Assembly: GCA_964429465.1 (NCBI GenBank) | Contig: CAYSCA010000158.1 | Location: forward strand, 1 to 7,789 | Reading direction: 5' to 3' | Source: Ferrovibrio sp964429465 | GTDB lineage: Bacteria; Pseudomonadota; Alphaproteobacteria; Ferrovibrionales; Ferrovibrionaceae | Length of the DNA: 7,789 bases | Shown here: in pieces, positions 1 to 4,937 of the stretch | How positions within the stretch are numbered: the first letter of the stretch is position 1 | Layout of the letters: each line of letters begins with the position of its first letter | Made by a program: the position numbers and the translations under genes | Notes under the pieces: generated by a model | Database searches by the model: none | Told to the model about the DNA's origin: nothing | Seen by the model: the letters and a program-made list of their open reading frames with translations, nothing else

Positions 1-1176
1 GGCGTTCAGCCCGGCCATCAGGCCCTGCGCCGCCGCCTCTTCGTAGCCGGTGGTGCCGTTGATCTGCCCGGCAAGATAAAGCCCCTTCTGGCGGCGGGTC
101 TCGAGCGTCGGGAGCAGCTCGCGGGGATCCACGAAGTCGTATTCGATGGCGTAGCCCGGCCGCAGCATCACCGCATGCTCCAGTCCCGGGATGCTTTTCA
201 GCAATTCCGCCTGCACATCGCGCGGCAGCGAGGTGGAAATGCCGTTGGGATAGACCGTGTCGTCATCCAGCCCCTCCGGCTCGAGGAAGATCTGGTGCCG
301 CTCGCGCTGGCCGAAGCGCACCACCTTGTCCTCGATGGAGGGGCAATAGCGCGGCCCGGTGCTTTCGATCTGGCCGGAATACATCGGCGCGCGATGCAGG
401 TTGGTGCGGATCAGCTCGTGGCCCGCCGGCGAGGTATAGGTGATGCCGCAGGAGATCTGTGGCGTGGTGATTTGATCGGTGAGAAAGCTGAACGGCACCG
501 GCGGATCATCGGCGCCCTGCATCTCCAGCGAGGCCCAGTCGATCGTCCTTCCATCGAGCCGCGGCGGCGTGCCGGTCTTCAGGCGACCGAGCGAAAAGCC
601 GCAATTCTCAAGGGTTTTCGAAAGCCCGAGCGACGGCTGCTCGCCGACGCGACCGGCCGGAATCTTCTCTTCGCCGATATGAATCAGACCGCGCAGAAAG
701 GTGCCGGTGGTGAGGATCACGCGCGGCGCGGCGATGAAAGAACCGTCGCCGCAGACCACGCCCTTCACCACGCCATCCTCGATGCGGATGTCTTCGACGC
801 TGGCCGCGCGGATCGTCAGGTTCGTCTGCTCCTGCAGCATCGCCTGCATCGCCTGGCGATAGAGCTTGCGGTCGGCCTGGGTGCGCGGCCCGCGCACGGC
901 GGGGCCCTTCGACTTGTTGAGCATGCGGAACTGGATGCCGGCGGCATCGGCCACGCGGCCCATCACGCCGTCCAGCGCATCGATCTCGCGCACCAGATGG
1001 CCCTTGGCGAGCCCGCCGATGGCGGGGTTGCAGGACATCTCGCCGATCGTCTCGAGTTTATGCGTCAGCAGCAAAGTGCGCGCGCCGACGCGCGCGGCAG
1101 CCGCGGCCGCCTCGCAGCCGGCATGTCCGCCGCCGATCACGATGACATCGAATTTGCCGGGAAATGTCTCGGGCAT
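1..1176 (-). CDS. mnmG: MnmG (GidA), tRNA U34 carboxymethylaminomethyl modification FAD enzyme, N-terminal 392 codons; C-terminus beyond the window
   Basis: This gene encodes the FAD-dependent partner of MnmE. Together they add the aminomethyl/carboxymethylaminomethyl group at C5 of wobble uridine 34 in a subset of cytoplasmic tRNAs, using methylene-tetrahydrofolate. The translation starts MPETFPGKFDVIVIGGGHAG, with the Rossmann FAD-binding GGGHAGCE at residues 15-22. The family signature CNPAIGGLAKG starts at residue 49, and GTPPRL is further on. AGQINGTTGYEEAAAQG lies just before the left edge. Full-length family members are about 620-630 residues, so roughly 63% is present and the frame is open to base 1. 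No Shine-Dalgarno sequence precedes the ATG at 1176; instead a promoter-like pair ends only 8 bp away, suggesting a leaderless or nearly leaderless mRNA. The identity is essentially certain. The missing part is the helical C-terminal region that contacts MnmE and tRNA. Confidence 0.97.
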   Translation of the reverse strand, partial: MPETFPGKFDVIVIGGGHAGCEAAAAAARVGARTLLLTHKLETIGEMSCNPAIGGLAKGHLVREIDALDGVMGRVADAAGIQFRMLNKSKGPAVRGPRTQADRKLYRQAMQAMLQEQTNLTIRAASVEDIRIEDGVVKGVVCGDGSFIAAPRVILTTGTFLRGLIHIGEEKIPAGRVGEQPSLGLSKTLENCGFSLGRLKTGTPPRLDGRTIDWASLEMQGADDPPVPFSFLTDQITTPQISCGITYTSPAGHELIRTNLHRAPMYSGQIESTGPRYCPSIEDKVVRFGQRERHQIFLEPEGLDDDTVYPNGISTSLPRDVQAELLKSIPGLEHAVMLRPGYAIEYDFVDPRELLPTLETRRQKGLYLAGQINGTTGYEEAAAQGLMAGLNA

Positions 1177-1184
1177 GGGCGCGG

Positions 1185-1213
1185 GTTTTAGGGCAGCGAT
1201 GGAAAGGCGTCAA
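1185..1213 (-). promoter_or_regulatory. Candidate sigma-70-type promoter of mnmG (TTGACG-N17-TAAAAC)
   Basis: Read on the minus strand, TTGACG (1213-1208) matches the -35 consensus at 5 of 6 bases. A spacer of exactly 17 bp follows, then TAAAAC (1190-1185), which matches the -10 consensus at 4 of 6. Only 8 bp separate the -10 box from the mnmG ATG at 1176, so transcription would begin about 1-3 nt before the start codon. This fits the lack of a ribosome binding site, and leaderless mRNAs are known in alphaproteobacteria. The match is by eye only. Confidence 0.5.
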
Positions 1214-1230
1214 AGGGATTCGGGGGAGAC

Positions 1231-1301
1231 GCACCCCTCACCCCCACCCTCTCCCTCAGGGAGAGGGAGGGACCCGCCGCGCAGCGGCGGGAGGGTAAGG
1301 G
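1231..1301 (-). repeat. Composite inverted-repeat element, copy 1 (two hairpins inside CCCTNACCC ends)
   Basis: This intergenic palindromic element contains a perfect 21-nt hairpin at 1247-1267, with arms CCCTCTCCCT and AGGGAGAGGG around a single C. A second perfect hairpin lies at 1273-1291, with 8-bp arms CCCGCCGC/GCGGCGGG and loop GCA. The ends, CCCTCACCC at the left and GGGTAAGGG at the right, pair imperfectly and would enclose both hairpins. The reverse complement of 2737-2810 has the same parts in the same order, so the two are copies of one dispersed element in opposite orientation (strand assigned relative to copy 2). Similar CCCTCACCC...GGGTGAGGG palindromes are frequent between genes in proteobacteria. 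No T-tract follows either hairpin, so a classical intrinsic terminator is not supported. The right end abuts the parS palindrome. Confidence 0.85.
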
Positions 1302-1320
1302 ATGTTTCACGTGAAACATC
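1301..1320. other. parS: parS site, ParB-binding centromere-like palindrome
   Basis: Bases 1301-1320 read GATGTTTCACGTGAAACATC, a perfect 20-bp palindrome centred between 1310 and 1311. Its core at 1303-1318 is TGTTTCACGTGAAACA, which matches the well-established bacterial chromosomal parS consensus TGTTnCACGTGAAACA. ParB (Spo0J) binds this site, spreads by CTP-dependent sliding, and with ParA and SMC segregates the origin region. The location fits, because mnmG lies beside rsmG-parA-parB near the origin in many alphaproteobacteria. The sequence also reads as a short frame starting MFHVKH, which is how some alphaproteobacterial rsmG genes begin. Here it stops after seven codons on the plus strand and is out of frame with mnmG on the minus strand, so it is not coding. 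ParB binding is inferred from the sequence match. Confidence 0.93.
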
Positions 1321-1362
1321 TCTGAAATCATATTATGATCCCGCTTTGTACGATATATGATC
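1321..1362. other. AT-rich island with small palindrome between the DUF4149 gene and parS
   Basis: These 42 bp are much richer in A+T than the surroundings. They contain the palindrome ATCATA-T-TATGAT at 1327-1339 and a repeated TATGATC (1334-1340 and again near 1356-1362). The stretch starts right after the DUF4149 stop and ends at parS. It could carry a second upstream promoter for mnmG or a weak transcription end. I could not find a -35/-10 pair with acceptable spacing, and the small palindrome is too AT-rich and short to be a good terminator. Confidence 0.3.
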
Positions 1363-1782
1363 TCAGTAGGCCAGGGTCAGCAGGACCATCGCCACCGCCA
1401 TGATCTGCGCCAGGTTGATCAGAACGCTCAGGCGATGCAGGCGCCGGAAGACCGGGCGGGCATCGTCCTCGCCCCATTGCGTGGCATCCTGCAGCGAATA
1501 GATGCGCGGGCGCAGGCCCTGGTCGACGAAGGCCGCCAGCACCGCGACGAAGGCCATCGTGGCCGCCAGCACGCGATCATCGACCGCCACCAGCGCCACG
1601 GCCGCCACGGTGCCCAGCGCGGCGATCACGCGGTAATAGGCGGGAAAGACGGCACGGACGAAACGTCGCGCCGCCATCGGCTCCAGATTGCGATGGGCCA
1701 CCGGCAGCACGATGAAGGAGAAGAAAAGCATCGCCCCGAGCAGCAAGGCCGTGGCGAAGAGGGCGAGCATGTAGAGCAGCAT
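1363..1782 (-). CDS. DUF4149-type small integral membrane protein (139 aa)
   Basis: The 139-residue protein is strongly hydrophobic. Apparent membrane segments lie at about residues 3-28, 52-67, 71-90 and 119-138. The first segment contains the FFSFIVLPVAH stretch typical of DUF4149/TMEM205-like proteins, and a soluble patch at about 91-118 is charged (RPRIYSLQDATQWGEDDARP). Four helices and this length fit the family, whose biochemical function is unknown. The start is set by GGAGG placed 7 nt upstream of the ATG at 1782. The reading frame stays open much further upstream on this strand, but that extension only runs antisense through the MOSC gene. The gene is divergent from the MOSC gene across 144 bp and co-directional with mnmG, with the parS region between them. 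The family call is by recognition of sequence pattern. Confidence 0.8.
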   Translation of the reverse strand: MLLYMLALFATALLLGAMLFFSFIVLPVAHRNLEPMAARRFVRAVFPAYYRVIAALGTVAAVALVAVDDRVLAATMAFVAVLAAFVDQGLRPRIYSLQDATQWGEDDARPVFRRLHRLSVLINLAQIMAVAMVLLTLAY

Positions 1783-1789
1783 AGCGTCG

Positions 1790-1794
1790 CCTCC
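1790..1794 (-). promoter_or_regulatory. Shine-Dalgarno site fixing the DUF4149 start
   Basis: On the minus strand GGAGG lies 7 nt before the ATG at 1782. It favours this start over the in-frame ATG four codons later (1770) and over the long upstream extension of the frame. Confidence 0.75.
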
Positions 1795-1823
1795 AGAACA
1801 CCCCGCGTTTCCCGATGCGTCAA
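1795..1823 (-). promoter_or_regulatory. Weak candidate promoter of the DUF4149 gene (TTGACG-N17-TGTTCT)
   Basis: TTGACG at 1823-1818 is a good -35 match and is followed after 17 bp by TGTTCT at 1800-1795, a poor -10 match. Initiation about 7 nt downstream would fall in or just past the GGAGG ribosome binding site. Either the true start point is slightly different or this pair is coincidental. Confidence 0.25.
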
Positions 1824-1890
1824 GCCGGCATCGCACCTGGGCGCGCGATGGTCGCAGCCGGTGCAGGCCCATTCCGGTGCAATTCAGTCG

Positions 1891-1919
1891 TTGACCCGGA
1901 CTCGGCCCTCGCCCATCGT
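1891..1919 (+). promoter_or_regulatory. Weak candidate promoter of the MOSC gene (TTGACC-N17-CATCGT)
   Basis: TTGACC at 1891-1896 is followed after 17 bp by CATCGT at 1914-1919, which matches the -10 consensus at only 3 positions. The -10 box would end 7 bp before the ATG at 1927, the same arrangement as at mnmG. No Shine-Dalgarno sequence precedes this ATG. The parallel with mnmG is the main reason to record it. Confidence 0.3.
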
Positions 1920-1926
1920 GCGCGCC

Positions 1927-2727
1927 ATGACGACAGCTGCTTCGGCCACCGGCCGCCTCATCCGTATCCACCGCTTCCCCGTCAAGGGCCTGAGCCCGCA
2001 GCCGCTCGAAGCGGCCGAGCTCAGCCCGGACCGCCCGATCCCCGGCGACCGCCGCTTCGCGCTGGCGCATGGCAGCTCGGGCTTCGATCCGGCCCATCCG
2101 CGCTGGGAAAAGAAGGCGCATTTCCTCAACTGGGCGCGCAGCCCGCAGGTCGCGGCGCTGCATTGCGCCTTCGATGCCGGCGGCACGCGCATCACCGTCG
2201 CCGATCTCGATCCGGAAACCAGCCTCGGCCAGATCGACGATGCCGATCTCACCAAACCGGAGGGCCGCGCCGCGCTGGAGGCGCTGGTGCTGGAGCGGAT
2301 GGACGAGCGCGACACCCGCGGCAAAGTCAGCGTGGTGGAGGCGCCGGGCGCCTGGTTCAGCGATGTGCAGGAGCCCTTCATCTCGATCCAGAACACCGCC
2401 TCGCTGCGCGATCTCGGGCAGCATACCGGCGGCGACATGTTCGACTGGCGGCGGCTGCGCGCCAACCTGCTGGTCGAGGGCCCCGAGGCCTGGGCCGAGC
2501 GCGGCTGGGCCGGCAGACGCCTGCGCATCGGCCAGGCCGTGCTGCAGGTGGAGCGGCCGATCGGCCGCTGCGTCGCGACCCATCTCGATCCCGATACGGC
2601 GGAGAAGGACCTGCCGGTGCTCGACATCCTGCAGAACGCCTACGGCGACACCAATTGCGGCGTCTATGCCCGCGTGGTCGAAGGCGGCCGCATCGGCCTG
2701 AACGACCGGGTGGAGATTGCCGGCTGA
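1927..2727 (+). CDS. MOSC-domain protein with N-terminal MOSC_N beta-barrel (266 aa)
   Basis: This is a molybdenum-cofactor-type (MOSC) protein related to YcbX and the mARC proteins, which reduce N-hydroxylated compounds. The N-terminal MOSC_N part is seen as RIHRFPVKGLSPQPLEAAEL at about residues 13-32, then GDRRFALAH. The MOSC domain follows, with FISIQNTASLRDL (151-163), RANLLVEG (178-185) and RPIGRCVATHLDPDT (210-224). Cys215 aligns with the conserved RC motif that supplies the molybdenum-ligating cysteine in mARC. There is no C-terminal [2Fe-2S] domain as in E. coli YcbX, so electrons would come from a separate partner. The ferredoxin gene elsewhere in this window is not obviously linked. 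The ATG at 1927 lacks a ribosome binding site, and an in-frame GTG at 1918 is an alternative start. The family assignment is strong; the substrate is unknown. Confidence 0.9.
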   Translation: MTTAASATGRLIRIHRFPVKGLSPQPLEAAELSPDRPIPGDRRFALAHGSSGFDPAHPRWEKKAHFLNWARSPQVAALHCAFDAGGTRITVADLDPETSLGQIDDADLTKPEGRAALEALVLERMDERDTRGKVSVVEAPGAWFSDVQEPFISIQNTASLRDLGQHTGGDMFDWRRLRANLLVEGPEAWAERGWAGRRLRIGQAVLQVERPIGRCVATHLDPDTAEKDLPVLDILQNAYGDTNCGVYARVVEGGRIGLNDRVEIAG

Positions 2728-2736
2728 CATCGTCAT

Positions 2737-2810
2737 CCCTCACCCTCCCGCCACTGACGCGGCGGGCCCCTCCCTCTCCCCTGGGAGAGGGAGACGGAGG
2801 GTGAGGGTGC
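2737..2810 (+). repeat. Composite inverted-repeat element, copy 2
   Basis: This copy has perfect 12-bp terminal inverted repeats, CCCTCACCCTCC (2737-2748) and GGAGGGTGAGGG (2796-2807). They enclose a hairpin with arms CCCGCC/GGCGGG (2747-2766, 8-nt loop, overlapping the left end by 2 bp) and a perfect hairpin with 11-bp arms CTCCCTCTCCC/GGGAGAGGGAG (2770-2793) around CT. Its reverse complement matches copy 1 at 1231-1301 in order and in most bases. It fills most of the 99-bp gap between the MOSC and hydrolase genes. It could fold into a multi-branched structure in the transcript and attenuate or stabilise it, but no U-tract indicates intrinsic termination. Confidence 0.87.
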
Positions 2811-2826
2811 GTGACACCGCACCGAT

Positions 2827-3633
2827 ATGCGCATGATCACCCGCCACACCTTCACGCGCGACGGCGCTGAGCTTTCGTATCTCGATTTCGGCGGCCCGGA
2901 AAGTTCGGGGCGTGAAGTCCTCGTCTGCCTGCATGGCCGCTCGGGCTGCGCGCGCAACTGGGTGCCGCTGGCCCGCGCGCTGCGGCCGCAATGGCGCATC
3001 CTCGCGCTCGACCAGCGCGGCCATGGCTGGAGCAGCCATGATCATGACGGCCGCCGCGAAACCTTCATCGCCGATGTCGCGGCCTTCATCCGGCATGTCC
3101 GGGACAGGATCGCGGACGGGCCGGTCGCGCTGCTCGGCCACAGCTTCGGCGGCGTCAACGCCTACCAGACCGCGGCGCGCCATCCCGAACTGGTGCGCGC
3201 GCTGATCGTGGAGGATATCGGCTGCCGCATCGCGCTGGGCGGGCCGGAGGAATCCTGGCCGACGCGCTGGGAGACGCTGGACGAATTCCTCGCCTTCATG
3301 CGCAGCACGCCGCTCGGCATGGATCGCTATCTGCTCGACAGCCTGCATGAATTCGCGGATGGCTGGGGCTTCCGTTTCAGCGACGAGAATTTCGCGCCGG
3401 CGCGCGCCGCATTGAACGGCGACTGGAGCGACGACTGGGCCGCGATCGCCTGCCCGATCCTGCTGCTGCATGGCCGCAGGAGCTGGGCGGTGACGACCGG
3501 CGAGATCGAGCGCATGGCGCAGCTCAATCCGCGCACGCGGCTCGAGCTGTTCGATGCCGGCCATGTGCCGCATGACGAACAGCCGGACAAGTTCGCCGCC
3601 GCCCTGCGCGATTTCCTCGGCGCACTGCGGTAA
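2827..3633 (+). CDS. Alpha/beta-fold hydrolase (268 aa)
   Basis: The protein has the standard single-domain alpha/beta-hydrolase layout. The oxyanion-hole motif VCLHGRSG is at residues 33-40, followed by LALDQRGHGWS (59-69). The nucleophile elbow GHSFGG (104-109) places the catalytic Ser at 106, and the C-terminal AGH places the catalytic His at 246. A cap region spans about 135-205. The usual acid after strand 7 (a GxxD pattern) is replaced by GRRSW at about 216-220. Asp130, in VEDIG after strand 6, is therefore the better candidate for the third triad member, as known for some family members. Length is typical. The start is ATG 2827, or ATG 2833 two codons later; neither has a clear ribosome binding site. 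Substrate is not predictable, with esterase, epoxide or C-C bond hydrolase all possible. The gene follows the MOSC gene on the same strand, with repeat copy 2 between them. Confidence 0.9.
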   Translation: MRMITRHTFTRDGAELSYLDFGGPESSGREVLVCLHGRSGCARNWVPLARALRPQWRILALDQRGHGWSSHDHDGRRETFIADVAAFIRHVRDRIADGPVALLGHSFGGVNAYQTAARHPELVRALIVEDIGCRIALGGPEESWPTRWETLDEFLAFMRSTPLGMDRYLLDSLHEFADGWGFRFSDENFAPARAALNGDWSDDWAAIACPILLLHGRRSWAVTTGEIERMAQLNPRTRLELFDAGHVPHDEQPDKFAAALRDFLGALR

Positions 3634-3726
3634 CGGCAAGACCACAGAAAAGCCACGACGCTTTTCGCATTTCCGCCCGATTCTGCGGGGTGAATCAACG
3701 CCCCGACGGATCAGCCGGATTGCCCG

Positions 3727-4236
3727 ATGAACGCCCTCGCCACCCTGCTCATCCTCGCCGCCGTCACGCTGGGCTTCGGCGGTTCCGCTATGGCCCAGGC
3801 GGATTCCTCCAGCTCCACTCCGAGTCCGCCCAGTGTCGGCGCGCCGGCGCCGCCGCCGAAGATCGACGCCCTGCCCGACGGCCCGCCGCTCGGCTCGCTG
3901 TCGCTGTCGCAGCTCATGATCAAGGTGGAGGGCGAGCCGGAATTCGCCTATGTGCGCGCAGTCGAATGGCGCGACGGCCGCTATGCCGTCACCTTCGTCA
4001 CCCGCGATGGCGAAAGCCATGAGAAGCTGATCGATCCGCGCACCGGGCGCGAGGCCGGGCGCATCCCTCCGCCCGGCGCCAGCCAGACCGGAAGCGGCGC
4101 AAATGACGCGGCCTCCAGCAGTGGCGATGCTGGCAGGGGCGATGCCGGCAACGGCCGCGGCCCGGTGATGAACCCGGCCGGCACGCCGAGCAACGCGCCG
4201 CCGATTCCGCCGCGATCGTCAGGCCCGGCGCGCTAG
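3727..4236 (+). CDS. Small exported protein with a PepSY-like segment and low-complexity tails (169 aa)
   Basis: Residues 1-23 form a clear Sec signal peptide: a short N-terminus, a hydrophobic core (LATLLILAAVTLGFG) and an AMA cleavage motif before QAD. A Ser/Pro-rich linker covers about 24-56. The only structured part, about 57-112, contains SLSQLMIKVEGEPEFAYVRA, then WRDGRYAVTFVTRDGE and LIDPRTGREAG. This pattern of helix, two strands and a closing D-x-x-TGxE resembles PepSY domains, which are found in periplasmic or membrane proteins and protease propeptides. The remainder (about 113-169) is disordered Gly/Ser/Pro/Asn-rich sequence. A periplasmic or secreted location is likely; a function cannot be assigned. 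The 93-bp gap upstream shows no convincing promoter or ribosome binding site. The stop lies 2 bp from the stop of the convergent acetyltransferase gene. Confidence 0.8.
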   Translation: MNALATLLILAAVTLGFGGSAMAQADSSSSTPSPPSVGAPAPPPKIDALPDGPPLGSLSLSQLMIKVEGEPEFAYVRAVEWRDGRYAVTFVTRDGESHEKLIDPRTGREAGRIPPPGASQTGSGANDAASSSGDAGRGDAGNGRGPVMNPAGTPSNAPPIPPRSSGPAR

Positions 4237-4238
4237 GC

Positions 4239-4811
4239 TCAGGCCAGCGCCGTTGCGGCCGGCGGCTGCCATTCGCTGCGCAGCAATGCAAACAGGTCGC
4301 TGTCGCGCCATTGCCCGCGCACCTGGAAATTCTGCCGCAGCCTGCCCTCGCGCCGGAAGCCCAGCTTCTCAAGCACCATATGGCTGCGCGCATTCTCCAC
4401 ATCGGCCAGAGCCGTGATCCGGTGCAGTTCCAGAATCCGGAAGCCGTAATCCAGCAGGGCCCGCATCGCCTCCGAGGCATAACCCTTGCCCCGGATCGCA
4501 CCATCCAGCGAGAACCCGATATTGCCCTGGCGATGCTCGGGCGATGCAATGCTCAGCCGCACCATGCCGATGGCGCGTTTCATCTGTACTTCCTCGACGG
4601 CAAACACCCAGTCGCGCGACGGCGGATTGGCTGCTTCCGCCACCCGCGCCGCGATGAAGCGCGTCACCAGCTCCGCCGTGAGCGCCGGCCCCGGCAGGAA
4701 TTTCCAGAAATCCTCGGCGGTGGCGAATTGCTGGAACGCAGCCTCGTCCGCGGCGCGGAAGCCGCGCAGCAGCAGGCGGGCGGTGGGGATTTGCGGGAAA
4801 GCGGAGGTCAT
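4239..4811 (-). CDS. GNAT-family N-acetyltransferase, RimJ/RimL-like (190 aa)
   Basis: This looks like a member of the Acetyltransf_3 group, which transfers acetyl from acetyl-CoA to the N-termini of ribosomal proteins or to small molecules. The N-terminus IPTARLLLRGFRAADEAAF (8-26) is the typical opening strand. The acetyl-CoA pyrophosphate-binding loop RGKGYASEA covers 107-115, and the downstream NARSHMVLEKLGFRREG covers 140-156, a hallmark of this group. Length is typical. The substrate cannot be told from sequence. The frame extends upstream to about 4907, but that region is AT-rich and unlike the family, so ATG 4811 is preferred even though no strong ribosome binding site precedes it. 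It is downstream of the PAS-like gene on the same strand across 126 bp, and its stop is 2 bp from the PepSY gene's stop. Confidence 0.92.
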   Translation of the reverse strand: MTSAFPQIPTARLLLRGFRAADEAAFQQFATAEDFWKFLPGPALTAELVTRFIAARVAEAANPPSRDWVFAVEEVQMKRAIGMVRLSIASPEHRQGNIGFSLDGAIRGKGYASEAMRALLDYGFRILELHRITALADVENARSHMVLEKLGFRREGRLRQNFQVRGQWRDSDLFALLRSEWQPPAATALA

Positions 4812-4831
4812 CGAATTTCGATCTTCGACAG

Positions 4832-4860
4832 AATATAAATCAGCGCAATGTAAATCGCAC
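4832..4860 (-). promoter_or_regulatory. Weak candidate promoter of the acetyltransferase gene (GTGCGA-N17-TATATT)
   Basis: In an AT-rich patch of the 126-bp gap, TATATT (4837-4832, minus strand) matches the -10 consensus at 5 of 6. GTGCGA lies 17 bp upstream at 4860-4855 and is a poor -35. It would give a leader of roughly 13 nt before the ATG at 4811. It suggests the gene can be transcribed apart from its upstream neighbour. Confidence 0.3.
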
Positions 4861-4937
4861 GTACAGAACACCAATCGCTCTCGACGGCGGGCGCAGATTT
4901 TCCGCACGAAGGGTGTGAGTGCAGATCCGGAACAGGC

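Noticed and set aside
175..1191. A 338-residue plus-strand frame opposite mnmG.
   Set aside because: It is antisense to a clear mnmG and shows no family pattern.
1247..1291. Strong hairpins of repeat copy 1 as an intrinsic terminator for the DUF4149 transcript.
   Set aside because: No U-tract follows on the minus strand, and the hairpins belong to a dispersed element that also occurs between co-directional genes.
1304..1325. Short coding start MFHVKH, as at the N-terminus of some rsmG genes.
   Set aside because: The plus-strand frame stops after seven codons and the minus-strand reading is out of frame with mnmG; the palindrome is explained as parS.
1357..1926. Upstream extension of the MOSC frame to base 1357.
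   Set aside because: The added residues are the antisense reading of the DUF4149 gene, rich in Arg, His and Gln; MOSC similarity begins only after residue 10 of the ATG-1927 product.
1783..2736. Upstream extension of the DUF4149 frame, giving a 457-residue protein.
   Set aside because: The extension runs antisense through the MOSC gene without domain features, and GGAGG 7 nt before ATG 1782 fixes the short form.
3647..3666. Inverted repeat GAAAAG-N8-CTTTTC after the hydrolase stop, as a possible terminator.
   Set aside because: The stem is only 6 bp, low in G+C, has an 8-nt loop, and is not followed by a T-run; it is no better than chance.
2740..4020. A 426-residue minus-strand frame opposite the hydrolase and the start of the PepSY-like gene.
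   Set aside because: It is antisense to two supported genes, has shadow composition, and overlaps a repeat at its end.
4812..4907. Longer N-terminus of the acetyltransferase starting near 4907.
   Set aside because: The added residues come from an AT-rich intergenic stretch and precede the typical family start (TARLLLRGF near residue 10).
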